A stretch of DNA of 64,000 nt from Carpediemonas membranifera (taxonomy: Eukaryota; Fornicata). Both the position numbers and the translations under genes were made by a program. Every line of letters begins with the position of its first letter. Positions within the stretch are counted from its first letter, which is position 1. Below the pieces are notes generated by a model, which was given only the letters and a program-made list of their open reading frames with translations, had not been told where the DNA came from and did not search any database. The stretch is from positions 62,001-126,000 of the forward strand of contig JAHDYR010000036.1 of NCBI GenBank assembly GCA_019828565.1, read 5' to 3'. This document shows positions 48,579-58,400 of this stretch, one piece after another.

Positions 48579-51500
48579 TCAACTCTGGCTGATCGGGAGC
48601 TTCGGCTGAACGGGAAGCAGACTTCTTGTCAGCCACCGAGGGTCGAAGCAGCTCCGAACCCGCATCGTCGGCGGCGGGGTGGCTCTGAATGACGGCATTG
48701 CAAGTCTAATGAAGACGTCGCGGTCGGCAATGCGCACACGGACGGGCATATCGATAATCTGAGGCAACGACGGGGGCAGAATCTCAACGTATCTGACTGA
48801 ATCTGCGAGATACGACTCAGCGAATGAGTTATCAATCAGACACAGCTCTCTGAAGGTCTCCTGGGCGGCCGAGTCGTCCTCAAGGTGTGTGAGCATTAGG
48901 CCCTTGAGAAGGAGTGCAGACGTGTTGTTTGCGAACGCCGGGCTTGATACAAGGAGATCCAGGGCATGGTTGTACTGCTCCAGCTGGAGGTATGCGACCA
49001 TCTTGTTCAGGATGAGCTGTTGCGACGGTGCAGAGATGCCGTCTGCAGATGCTGCCAGTGCAATGGCCCTATCGTAGTCTTCCAATGCTGATTGGGCGTT
49101 CCCGATGCAGTGTTGCACGACGCCCCTTACCGCGTGGACGAAGGCGAGGTGGGTGACGCGGCCGTCTGCCGCAGCCTTGACAGCGGCCTTGGTCGTCGTG
49201 TGCGTGGGGGAAAAGATGCCCGCATACGCGCCAGACGAATGAATTGCCGGAGACGGCAGGACTGACCCGACTGCGGGCACTGAGGTCCGTCTGGGTGATG
49301 GTTGCGGCGTGCTACCCTCTCTTGGCCTGTGGGGAGTGTCCTGTATCCGCTGCGCCCTGGATAGTACGTTTGACTCCGCTCCGACGAAGTGCCAGGGGTA
49401 CGAGAGAGTTGGGTCGACGAGTTGGCCCGTCTGCACAGTCTTAACATGCGTGTCCTTCGCTGTCTCAGATGCCAGCAGGGAGTTGAGCTTCCTCAGAACC
49501 TGCAGGACGAACCTGTTGGTGTTCTTAGGATCCACGGGTCCAGCAAAGTCTAGGGGGCAGTCAAACAATGATGCAATCAATCCAGCGACGTCCCGGTCGA
49601 ATAGGAAAGCCCTGGCTGCTGGGTGCTGCTGGACGACGGTGTTCATCGACGAACAGGCGGCCGTCCACTTGCCGAGCTCCAGCTGGATGCGGGCGACACA
49701 TACGTAGGCCCTGACGCTGCGGGGATACTCTTTGATCGCCTCCTGGTATGACGCAAGGGCGTCTGTGAGCTTACCGCACCACCACTCAACGTCGGCCTTC
49801 TCACACAGACGCACAGCCTTCTCGCGGCCCTCGGGTGCATGCCTGACCGCCCTCGTGAGGTCGGCGATCGCAGTAGACAGTCGGCCGGCTGTGTGGTGGA
49901 GCCGTCCTCTCATCGACAGGACAAGCGATAGGGCTTCCTTGTCTGGCTCGAGGGAGGCTAGTCCGCGCACCGTTTGAGCGAACGGCGGCGGTGTCATCGT
50001 TGAGTAGGACGGCGTACAGGACACGCTCTCGGTCATCTCGGTGTCACTGTACAGCCGGTCCGTGGGTGGCTCCGAGATGTCCAGAGGCGTGTGACTGCTG
50101 TCGGGTGTTACTGAGGGCGCTAGCTCGCTGTACGTCCTGCTCTCAGGCCGGTCATACGCCAGCATCATCGCCTGGAGGTCCGCGTTGAGGTCTGCGATGT
50201 GGCTCAAGCTCGTATCAGCCCTCTGTGCCAAAGCTCTTGGTGTCAGCGCCTCTGCTACTGGGGTACGGGAGGCGGCGCGGGTCGAGCTCTGGCTCTTCTT
50301 GGCGGGCTCAAGCTGAGTGATGATCTCTGTCAGCGACTCGATGGCAGAGTCGAGATCATCCCTCCCTATGAGATCGGCTAGGGCTGCGGCCACCAGATAG
50401 TCGGTCACTTTGCCCTGGCTGGTCGTAGCCGCGCTCTGGATGGACGCGGCGGCCTCCTTCCCCCGTCCCAGAGAAGCGAGGAGGAAGCCCTTGATGAAGT
50501 GCATCGTGTGCAGCTGCTTAGTGGGATCGGGGCCGGCGTCCGTGTATCTGTCCCAGTCCATTCGGGCCCGGTCAATCTCAACCTCGCACTTGGCGATGGC
50601 GGCGTCGACCTCAACCAGGGCCCCCTCCATTGTATCGGGCACAAGGTCTTGGTCACCAAAGACGACCGCCAGTGCCTTGTAAACATGCGGCTGTGGTTCG
50701 TTGGGCATGATGTTGCTGGCCTTCGCGAAGATGTTGTAGGCCTTGGCGTTCTTACCCTCATCCATCGCCTGAAGGCCGGCTGCCATCGCGTTGTTAAACT
50801 GCACGTGAGGCTGACCAGCCAGGCCGGGGTCGAGCTTTCCAGCCTGGGTGATGGATCTAATAGCAGCGGTAAGATTGTTGGATCGCATTGCAAGATATGA
50901 TCTGCATAGATACGCCATTGCTGGTGCGTCAGGCCTCGACAGGAGCGAGTCAACGATGGTCTCAGCCCGACCGAGTCGCCCCACTTGCATGTGGCGCACA
51001 GCCTGTGCCAGCTGCACCTGGGCATGGGCCCGGGTGTCTGAGGCTGACCCGAGGATGCCCAGGGCTGCCTGGACTTTGCCCTGGTGGAGGGCACACTCGC
51101 CCAAGTCAGTCACAGCCTCAGGGAACCGGGAGCACTTTAGCGCAAGCAGGCCGCGCAGGTCCTCTTCGGCGCCAGCCCAGTCCCTTCGCCGCATGAGCAG
51201 TGAAGCTCTCAGGCGAAGCACTACAGGGTCGTCGCAGACACCCTGGGGGTTGAATGTGGCGCTCAGCTCAGCTGACTTGGTGTATGCGGTAAATGCCTCG
51301 TCATCGTCATCTAGAGCTTCGAATGTCTCGCCCATGTGGCGACGGATATCGGCCACGCGAGAGTCGACCTCAAGAGCCTTACGATAATAGGTCAGCGCCT
51401 TCCTGAAGGCCCCTAGATTATGACTTACTCGACCCAAACCGTCGAGTGCGAGGCATCTGAGGCTGTGTAGGAAAGCAGTGACATTGCCACCGTGGGCATT

Positions 51501-52151
51501 GGGGACAAAGATGGTCGCCACCATGGAGAACACCTTCCTCGTTGTCAGCTGCTGGCTGGTCTCCTTCTCGACTCTGCTGAAGTCGACGAGGGCCTTATCC
51601 GTGAGATTGAGATACAGCTGGACGTTGGCTCGGGCAAGACAAGCGAGATAGTGGTGGGGGCGGAGCTTCAGCGCCCCAGACAGACGCCGCATGGCTGCCT
51701 GCATCTGTCCGGCGAGTATGTCGCACTGCGCGTGGATGCAATAGGCGAAACATCTGTCCAATGCGGGGGCGTCGCTGGACCACACGGCCTCAGCATCCGC
51801 TACGGCGCGGTCCAGTCGGCCGAGAAGAACATAGAGCGCTGAACGCAGCACACGGAGAATGGAGATGTTGTTGTACAGTTTGGCGGCGTTGTTGACTTCT
51901 GCAAGGGCCTCGGGAAGCTCGTTGTTTTGAACGTGAAGCTTGGCGTAGTAAATGAACCGGCCGTAGTCATGGCGTGTCTTGTCAAGTTCTATTGATGCGT
52001 TAACATCCGGGGACATGGGCGGTAATGACTTGATGGTGGAGGAGGGCTGTGGCTCGTCGTTCATCGCGCAGATCTGATGAACCATGTCCTGTGCGAACTG
52101 AGAGGAGGTCTGGATCATCTCTAAAGTTGATATTGACGGGAATGAACGCAT
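48579..52151 (-). CDS. Large tetratricopeptide-repeat protein, function unknown
   Basis: About 1190 residues when started at the ATG at 52151. The frame is open to 52376, overlapping the divergent gene, and ATGs at 52118 or upstream are also possible. TPR-like helix pairs cover most of the length: AKLHVQNNELPEALAEVNNAAKLY, GRLDRAVADAEAVW, GQMQAAMRRLSGALKLRP, LGAFRKALTYYRKALEVDSRVADIRRHMGE and many more. A Ser/Thr/Pro-rich spacer occurs near residue 690. Such all-TPR proteins act as scaffolds, often in ciliary, Hsp90 or transport complexes, but nothing here decides. It pairs divergently with another TPR gene. Confidence 0.75.
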   Translation of the reverse strand: MRSFPSISTLEMIQTSSQFAQDMVHQICAMNDEPQPSSTIKSLPPMSPDVNASIELDKTRHDYGRFIYYAKLHVQNNELPEALAEVNNAAKLYNNISILRVLRSALYVLLGRLDRAVADAEAVWSSDAPALDRCFAYCIHAQCDILAGQMQAAMRRLSGALKLRPHHYLACLARANVQLYLNLTDKALVDFSRVEKETSQQLTTRKVFSMVATIFVPNAHGGNVTAFLHSLRCLALDGLGRVSHNLGAFRKALTYYRKALEVDSRVADIRRHMGETFEALDDDDEAFTAYTKSAELSATFNPQGVCDDPVVLRLRASLLMRRRDWAGAEEDLRGLLALKCSRFPEAVTDLGECALHQGKVQAALGILGSASDTRAHAQVQLAQAVRHMQVGRLGRAETIVDSLLSRPDAPAMAYLCRSYLAMRSNNLTAAIRSITQAGKLDPGLAGQPHVQFNNAMAAGLQAMDEGKNAKAYNIFAKASNIMPNEPQPHVYKALAVVFGDQDLVPDTMEGALVEVDAAIAKCEVEIDRARMDWDRYTDAGPDPTKQLHTMHFIKGFLLASLGRGKEAAASIQSAATTSQGKVTDYLVAAALADLIGRDDLDSAIESLTEIITQLEPAKKSQSSTRAASRTPVAEALTPRALAQRADTSLSHIADLNADLQAMMLAYDRPESRTYSELAPSVTPDSSHTPLDISEPPTDRLYSDTEMTESVSCTPSYSTMTPPPFAQTVRGLASLEPDKEALSLVLSMRGRLHHTAGRLSTAIADLTRAVRHAPEGREKAVRLCEKADVEWWCGKLTDALASYQEAIKEYPRSVRAYVCVARIQLELGKWTAACSSMNTVVQQHPAARAFLFDRDVAGLIASLFDCPLDFAGPVDPKNTNRFVLQVLRKLNSLLASETAKDTHVKTVQTGQLVDPTLSYPWHFVGAESNVLSRAQRIQDTPHRPREGSTPQPSPRRTSVPAVGSVLPSPAIHSSGAYAGIFSPTHTTTKAAVKAAADGRVTHLAFVHAVRGVVQHCIGNAQSALEDYDRAIALAASADGISAPSQQLILNKMVAYLQLEQYNHALDLLVSSPAFANNTSALLLKGLMLTHLEDDSAAQETFRELCLIDNSFAESYLADSVRYVEILPPSLPQIIDMPVRVRIADRDVFIRLAMPSFRATPPPTMRVRSCFDPRWLTRSLLPVQPKLPISQS

Positions 52152-52218
52152 ATGACGAGGCTTTGGGCGTGTAGCTAACCTCGCTGTTCGCTGCGATTTC
52201 TGGGAATTCCGCAGGTTA

Positions 52219-53931
52219 ATGTTCGTGTCGACCCGCATCATGGCGAGCATGCCGGTAGTCGCTGGGCCAGTCGCTGGAAGGCTACAGGTGCATAGTTTCA
52301 TGACGAATATTTCCTCTTCCAGTGGCAAGCATCTCGAACGAATCCTCAGAATGGAGCGGCGAAGAGCCCCCTTCACCGAAGAGAACGTTGAGAGTAAGGA
52401 ACTTGCATCGCTTGGGCAAGCGTATGAGTCGTTATGCAGCAGTCATGGGCCGCAATCGACCGAAGCACGCGCTAAGAAGCATGAGGTTGCAATCGCGGCA
52501 GTACGGATCGCCAAACGATCTGTTGATAGATGTTTGTACCCCGCGCAACGATTCTTTGGTTATACAGCTAACATTGGTCATGCTCGGTCGCTTCTTTCTT
52601 GGCTGGACGAAGAAACCAGCCCTGACATGGCCGATTCATGGCCCAGCCACGAGCACAGGATGCGCATTAGAGCAGCGACAGCGCATCTCCTTGCGAAGAT
52701 AGAATCCAACCCCGACGAGGCTGTCGCCCACCTCAATCGTGCGCTCAAGCTTGAGTCGAGACTGAAGCTACGCCCGTCAATCGCATCGACACACCTCAAG
52801 CTGGCGTCACTAGATGCAGCAGCGGGACGGCACGTGAAGGCAACCCAGCATTGCACGTCTGCTGTCGAGACGCTCGATTACTCCTCGGCGCCCGTCAGCC
52901 TGCTCCTTACGGCCCTTCACAACCTTGCCATAGCACACCAGATGCAGGGGAGGACCAGGTTGGCACTCAGCCCAGTCCGGAGGGCGTATGAGCTTGCCAT
53001 CCGACACCTTGGAGAGGACGCCGAGCAGACGAAGACGATCAACCGCACCTTGAAGAAGATCCTCAGCGCTAGCACGGCTGACCCTGCTACTCCGACCACA
53101 CCGGTCACACGCGGTGCAGACCGGCCTTCTGTCCGCACTCTACTGGGCACATCCAGCCGGCCCTCGTCGCCGTTCACCCACAACCGCCGTGGACGCAAGT
53201 TCGACCCGGATTCACCCGTGATGATGGACCTCCATGTCGACCCCTCGGCCCCGCGCTGGGCCCGGGGCATGTCACCCCTGCCCTTTGCTCATGGATCAGA
53301 GTTTATCAGATCCCGGTCACAGTCGATTGAGTCGATACTGACCATGCCCGGTATGTCAGAGACGCCGCAGCTGCTGGGGTCGGCATCAGCCTCATCACTG
53401 CCCGACAGCACGCCGCCCACGGTTACCGGGATACGGCCACAGTTTGACAGCCCCCTCCGACAAGTGGAGCCATCTCATGCTGATGACGGCCGCACGATGG
53501 TCAGCAGGCCCGGGGACAAGGGCGCTAATGCCCAGTCACCCGCCCCGAGTCGCCTCAGGGAGGTCTGCCCCGCTCCCGCCGAGACTCAGCTGGCAATGGC
53601 CGGTAGCTCCCCGGCACATATGCAGACGGAGGCCGAGACCGTCCCCCTTGCAAGCCAGACTAGGCCCCAGCTGACGACTGCAACGACTCAAACCGACCCA
53701 GTCATGGTAGACCGTGGCAGTGACCCGGTCAATGTCGAACACGAGACACAGCTGAGGCCCGGCACGGGCTCTAGTAGGGCCAGCACTGGACGGAGGGACG
53801 GCTACCAACACTTTGTGGTCGGCAACTCTACCGTCGCCGTGCCGATGTCTCGTGTTTGGACCACACCCACACACCATGGGATGGGCGACTCCCAGTCACC
53901 GCTCCGGACACCGAGGCTGGGAGTTCAATGA
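52219..53931 (+). CDS. TPR-containing protein with long disordered C-terminus, unknown
   Basis: 570 residues from the ATG at 52219; ATGs at 52300 and 52351 are alternatives because the first 45 residues overlap the divergent TPR frame. Helical repeats lie at about 60-270 (ELASLGQAYESL, ATAHLLAKIESNPDEAVAHLNRAL, IASTHLKLASLDAAAGRHVKATQHC, ALHNLAIAHQMQGRTRLALSPVRRAYELAIRHLG), the last like kinesin-light-chain-type TPRs. The remaining 280 residues are rich in Pro, Ser and Thr, with many possible phosphosites. No catalytic motif. Another frame (52322-52702) is also open at the 5' end, so an N-terminal exon change cannot be excluded. Confidence 0.65.
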   Translation: MFVSTRIMASMPVVAGPVAGRLQVHSFMTNISSSSGKHLERILRMERRRAPFTEENVESKELASLGQAYESLCSSHGPQSTEARAKKHEVAIAAVRIAKRSVDRCLYPAQRFFGYTANIGHARSLLSWLDEETSPDMADSWPSHEHRMRIRAATAHLLAKIESNPDEAVAHLNRALKLESRLKLRPSIASTHLKLASLDAAAGRHVKATQHCTSAVETLDYSSAPVSLLLTALHNLAIAHQMQGRTRLALSPVRRAYELAIRHLGEDAEQTKTINRTLKKILSASTADPATPTTPVTRGADRPSVRTLLGTSSRPSSPFTHNRRGRKFDPDSPVMMDLHVDPSAPRWARGMSPLPFAHGSEFIRSRSQSIESILTMPGMSETPQLLGSASASSLPDSTPPTVTGIRPQFDSPLRQVEPSHADDGRTMVSRPGDKGANAQSPAPSRLREVCPAPAETQLAMAGSSPAHMQTEAETVPLASQTRPQLTTATTQTDPVMVDRGSDPVNVEHETQLRPGTGSSRASTGRRDGYQHFVVGNSTVAVPMSRVWTTPTHHGMGDSQSPLRTPRLGVQ

Positions 53932-54011
53932 TGATACTATAGCATGATTTACTGAATAGACCCGACGGCTCAGTATTATTGTCAAACCGATAATAAAAGC
54001 CGATTTAAAAC

Positions 54012-55022
54012 TTACCCTGCTGGGTTCCATATGATCTCGGCGAGCGGTGCTTGTATGAACAGCAGCGGCAGGTACCCGGCCAACCCGACCAGGCTCACAC
54101 TCGCCATGAGCCCTGCGCCCAGCCCGAACTCCTGGCTCATCCCGAATACTGTGCGGGCCAAGGGGAGCGTGGCGACGACAATGACGGCGACGGCGTCCCT
54201 GGTGCGAGGAATGCCGAGAACCATCATGACCAAGCTCATCGTGAGGAATGATAGGATGTGCCGCAGGAAGAGGAGACTGAGTATCTTGGCGGCGTCGCTC
54301 CTGCTGGGGAAGAGAAGCTTGAAGTCAAACGTTGCTCCGAGGGCAAACAGACCTGTGGCCGTGAGACTCTTGCCCATTGTGGTCCCGACGTCGACCAGGA
54401 CAGATGGGAGGCTGATACCGGCCAGTGACAGCAATATTCCAGCTATAACACACAAGAACATGGGGTTGGCGACGACTTTCCTCACAGTTCGGGTCAATAG
54501 GCGGGCCGTCTCCTTGGGGGTCTTGGATCCGGCACCCAGCTCCTGTCTGGCCTTGTAATACTCGCACAGTGCCCATAGTACCGGTAGTGTGATGGCTCTG
54601 TCGACGGTGCTGCTGATGGCATTGATGTAGATGTACTCAGAGCCGAGCAGACTGTCGACTACGGGTATCCCGAGCGCTATAGTGTTTCCCCACGTCATGC
54701 AGGTGTATCCCATGAAAAAAGCAGGGATGGAGAGGCTCTTGGCTGCCCAGAGCACGGGTAATAAGGCTGCAATGTTGGCAAGGCGGAACACGACGAAGAC
54801 CAGCAGAAGCCGCTTATCGAGGGTGTAGAAATCAGTTTCAGCCATTAGCTTCAGGAGTAGAAGCGGCGCTGCGGCTCGGGTTGCAAAGCTGTTCACTCCA
54901 AAGACCATGCGGTTGTCAAAAGTGCCTGTTATGCGGCGATAGGCGAAGCCTATGCCAAGGAAGGTGAATATGTACAGCTCAACTTCAAGGATACGAAGGA
55001 TGAGCTCTGCGGTGAGGGCCAT
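54012..55022 (-). CDS. PIN-like auxin-efflux-carrier family transporter, second member
   Basis: 336 residues from the ATG at 55022; the frame runs to 55088 only from a GTG. About ten helices in two blocks: RILEVELYIFTFLGIGFAYRR, RAAAPLLLLKLM, LLLVFVVFRLANIAALLPVLW, and FMGYTCMTWGNTIALGIPVVDSLLG as the family's crossing motif. After a short loop come PMFLCVIAGILLSLAGISLP, SLTATGLFALGATF, FLRHILSFLTMSLVMMVLG and VAVIVVATLPLARTVFGMSQEFG. It has a much shorter central loop than the gene at 32665 and low identity to it, so the two are not a recent duplicate pair. Substrate unknown. Confidence 0.8.
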   Translation of the reverse strand: MALTAELILRILEVELYIFTFLGIGFAYRRITGTFDNRMVFGVNSFATRAAAPLLLLKLMAETDFYTLDKRLLLVFVVFRLANIAALLPVLWAAKSLSIPAFFMGYTCMTWGNTIALGIPVVDSLLGSEYIYINAISSTVDRAITLPVLWALCEYYKARQELGAGSKTPKETARLLTRTVRKVVANPMFLCVIAGILLSLAGISLPSVLVDVGTTMGKSLTATGLFALGATFDFKLLFPSRSDAAKILSLLFLRHILSFLTMSLVMMVLGIPRTRDAVAVIVVATLPLARTVFGMSQEFGLGAGLMASVSLVGLAGYLPLLFIQAPLAEIIWNPAG

Positions 55023-55107
55023 GCATCTGAGCTCATGATCAATTTTTACAGACCAAGAACTGGGCGCAGTCAGCCAGAAGGCTCCCACTGGTCAGGCGAC
55101 CGGGTGG

Positions 55108-55326
55108 TTACTGGGACTGTCTGGGACGGGGTCCAGCGGATCCACCAGCCCTGAAGCTCCTCCTCACTCTGAAGTTGCCCTGAATCAAGGCGAGATAAAG
55201 ATCAAACTTGAACGATGCAGGGGTCCAGTCCGTGACCAGGGCCTTGCTTGCGGCAGCCAGGATCTTAATAAGGCGGTCGAAGCCGTCAGCGAGGATGCAT
55301 GATAAAATGATCTCTTCATATTCCAT
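55108..55326 (-). CDS. Short unknown ORF
   Basis: 72 codons from an ATG at 55326, upstream of and on the same strand as the transporter. The sequence begins MEYEEIILSCILADGFDRLIKILAAASKALVTDW. A helix-rich start of that kind occurs in sliding-clamp folds such as Hus1, but the frame ends after one subdomain's worth of residues. It could be a small gene, a remnant, or chance. No splice extension was found. Confidence 0.25.
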   Translation of the reverse strand: MEYEEIILSCILADGFDRLIKILAAASKALVTDWTPASFKFDLYLALIQGNFRVRRSFRAGGSAGPRPRQSQ

Positions 55327-55450
55327 ATTCCTGCCGCACCGGGTCAGAGGCCCGTCCTGGCAGAACGCATGGCTCGGGTGGCCAGTAAGCGATCTGACCA
55401 GACTTGACCTGTCGAAAGTGATCGTGGAAGATTGACGACGATCGGTGGCT

Positions 55451-58400
55451 ATGAGCAGGATCGCTACGATGATGCGTCTCCTGGTAGTGATAGTGCTTAT
55501 CGTGTCCCTGATCGCTCCTGTTTCAGGCAAGGATGCTTCATACCACCTCACTGCTGCCAACAGCCACCCGAACGACGGATTTGGCTGGGCCATTGCCCTT
55601 GACGGCGAGGTCATGGTTGTTGGAGCCATTGGCACCGAGTCAGAGAAAGGCAGCGTATACGTCTTCACCAAGGACTTGGGCAAAATTGCGTGGAGCCAGC
55701 AAAAGCAGCACCACGCCAGCAACGGCCACGCGCAGGACAACTTCGGCAGTGCTGTCCGCCTAGACGATAGCTGGCTCATAGTTGGGGCCAGCCACTTCTC
55801 AAACGGCCAGGGCGCTGTGTACACGTTCGAGCGTGACGGGCTGAAATTCACCCAGACCCAGATGCTGCAAGCCAGCAACAAGGCTGACGCCGCCAACTTT
55901 GGCTATGCATTGGATCTGGAGGGGAACACCCTTCTTGTAGGCCAGCCCTACCTCGCCAAGACGACGGGGACGGGCACGTTTGACGCCTACGTCTTCACCC
56001 TCTCTGGCGGGGAATGGAGCAGTGAAGCCAAGCTGTCTGCACGCAGCGCCAGCCTCACCATGCAATATGGCCGGTCTGTGGCCCTCAGTGGCGATTTTGC
56101 TTTCATCGGCGCTCCCCGTAGCGGTAATAACGGTGCTGTCTACGTCTGGAACCATGACGGCAAGAGATGGTACAACAACCTACTGTGGCAGGGTTACGTC
56201 GCCGGCGAGCAGTTCGGCACGGCTGTAGCGACCGACAATGCCCGGGTCGCCATCGGAGCGCCCTACTGCTCCCACAGCGGCAAGGGAGGAGACGGGTATG
56301 GTCTATATTTATAACCTGGCGAGCGGGTCATGGAAGGAGGAGCAACAGGTCTCGGCCCCCGACCCCAATGCGAAGGATCACTTCGGCAGCTCGGTTGGGG
56401 TGTTCGGACATTACCTGACGATCGGAGCCCCGCTCGACGACGGCGACGCCACCGACAGCGGGGCTCTCTACCTCTACAAGCACGTCGGATCATGGGCATA
56501 CAATCAGAAGATGGCGCCCATCTCTTCGCTGGGGAACCAGGCCCACCTTGGCAACGCCGTCTTCATGGATAAGAACATGATCGTCGCCGGGGCCGTAGAT
56601 GAGAGCACCGGGGCCGGAGCCGTCTACACTGACGAGGAGGTATGCCCACCGGGCACATTCGCCTCTGACGAGCAGACCTGTACCGCCTGCCCGACCGGCC
56701 AATATTCGGGTGAGGATGCGTTGGAATGCATCAAGGCATCGCCGGGGTATCACGTCACTGGTGATGACCACACGAAGCAACGGCCTTGTCATAACGGCAA
56801 ATACCAGCCGAAGGAGGGCCAGAGCGCGTGTGTCGAGGCCTCGGCGGGATTCCATGTCCCCGACGACGGCAAGGCTCACGCCGCGCAGGACTATTGTGAC
56901 AACGGAACGTGGCAGGCTAAGACCGGTCAGGCCAACTGTGACCCGGCGGACAAGGGGTATCACGTGCCGAAGGACAGTCGACCACACGCGACACAGGACC
57001 CGTGTGACATGGGCGGGAAGTACCAGGACGAGACTGGCAAGAGCGGCTGCAAGACCACCAGCGCTGGCTACTACCGTGCCGACGATACTGCTGCAAAGAC
57101 GCCTCACCCGACGCAGCTGCCATGCTACAACGGCAAGTACCAGCCGAAGGAGGGCCAGAGCGAATGCGTGGTAGCCAGCAAGGGCTACTTCGTGCCCGAC
57201 AAGGCCGAGGCCCATCCGAGCCAGACAGCCTGTGCCAAGGGCAAGCACCAGGACGCGGTCGGTCAGAGTCACTGTGTCACGTGTGAGTCGGGTTATTACA
57301 CTAACGTCACCGCGACGGTCGACTGCAATCCTGCTACAGCCGGGTGGTATGTTTATGACGGCAACCACGGTGAGCAGGTGGTGTGTGACAGTGGCATGTA
57401 CCAGCCTAAACCTGCACAGAGCAAGTGTCTCGAGACCCAGCCCGGGTACTATGTTCCTGACGACGGTGAACCCCACCTTCGTCCCATCCCGTGCCCAGAC
57501 GGCCAGTACCAGGACAAGCCGCACGAGACGCGGTGTACCATGTGCCCCATCGGCCACTATGCCCCCACTACAGGCGAGGCCGACTGTCTGCCCGCCAGAG
57601 CCGGTTACTACGTGCCAGACAGCGACCGAGCCGAGGAGCTGCCATGCGATGACGGAAAGTACCAGCCTAATGAAGGCCAGGACAGTTGCTTAACAGCGGA
57701 CAAGGGTTGTTTCGTCCCATCCGATGGGAAACCGCATGCAACCCAGGACTATTGTGACAACGGCACGTGGCAGGCCAAGACCGGTCAGGCCAACTGTGAC
57801 CCGGCGGACAAGGGGTATCACGTGCCGAAGGACAGTCGACCACACGCGACACAGGACCCGTGTGACATGGGCGGGAAGTACCAGGACGAGACTGGCAAGA
57901 GCGGCTGCAAGACCACCAGCGCTGGCTACTACCGTGCCGACGATACTGCTGCAAAGACGCCTCACCCGACGCAGCTGCCATGCTACAACGGCAAGTACCA
58001 GCCGAAGGAGGGCCAGAGCGCGTGTGTCGAGGCCTCGGCGGGATTCCATGTCCCCGACGACGGCAAGGCTCACGCCGCCCAGGACTATTGTGACAACGGA
58101 ACGTGGCAGGCTAAGACCGGTCAGGCCAACTGTGACCCGGCGGACAAGGGGTATCACGTGCCGAAGGACAGTCGACCACACGCGACACAGGACCCGTGTG
58201 ACATGGGCGGGAAGTACCAGGACGAGACTGGCAAGAGCGGCTGCAAGACCACCAGCGCTGGCTACAACCGTGCCGACGATACTGCTGCAAAGACGCCTCA
58301 CCCGACGCAGCTGCCATGCTACAACGGCAAGTACCAGCCGAAGGAGGGCCAGAGCGAATGCGTGGTAGCCAGCAAGGGCTACTTCGTGCCCGACAAGGCC

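Noticed and set aside
52322-52702. Alternative 126-codon frame at the 5' end of the plus-strand TPR gene
   Set aside because: It ends without joining the TPR frame through a convincing intron, and the main frame already shows helical repeats in the same interval.
56296-56348. GTATGG...CAACAG stretch as an intron explaining the frame change in the FG-GAP gene
   Set aside because: Its 53-base length does not restore the frame, and removing it would delete a good propeller strand; a single extra G explains the data better.
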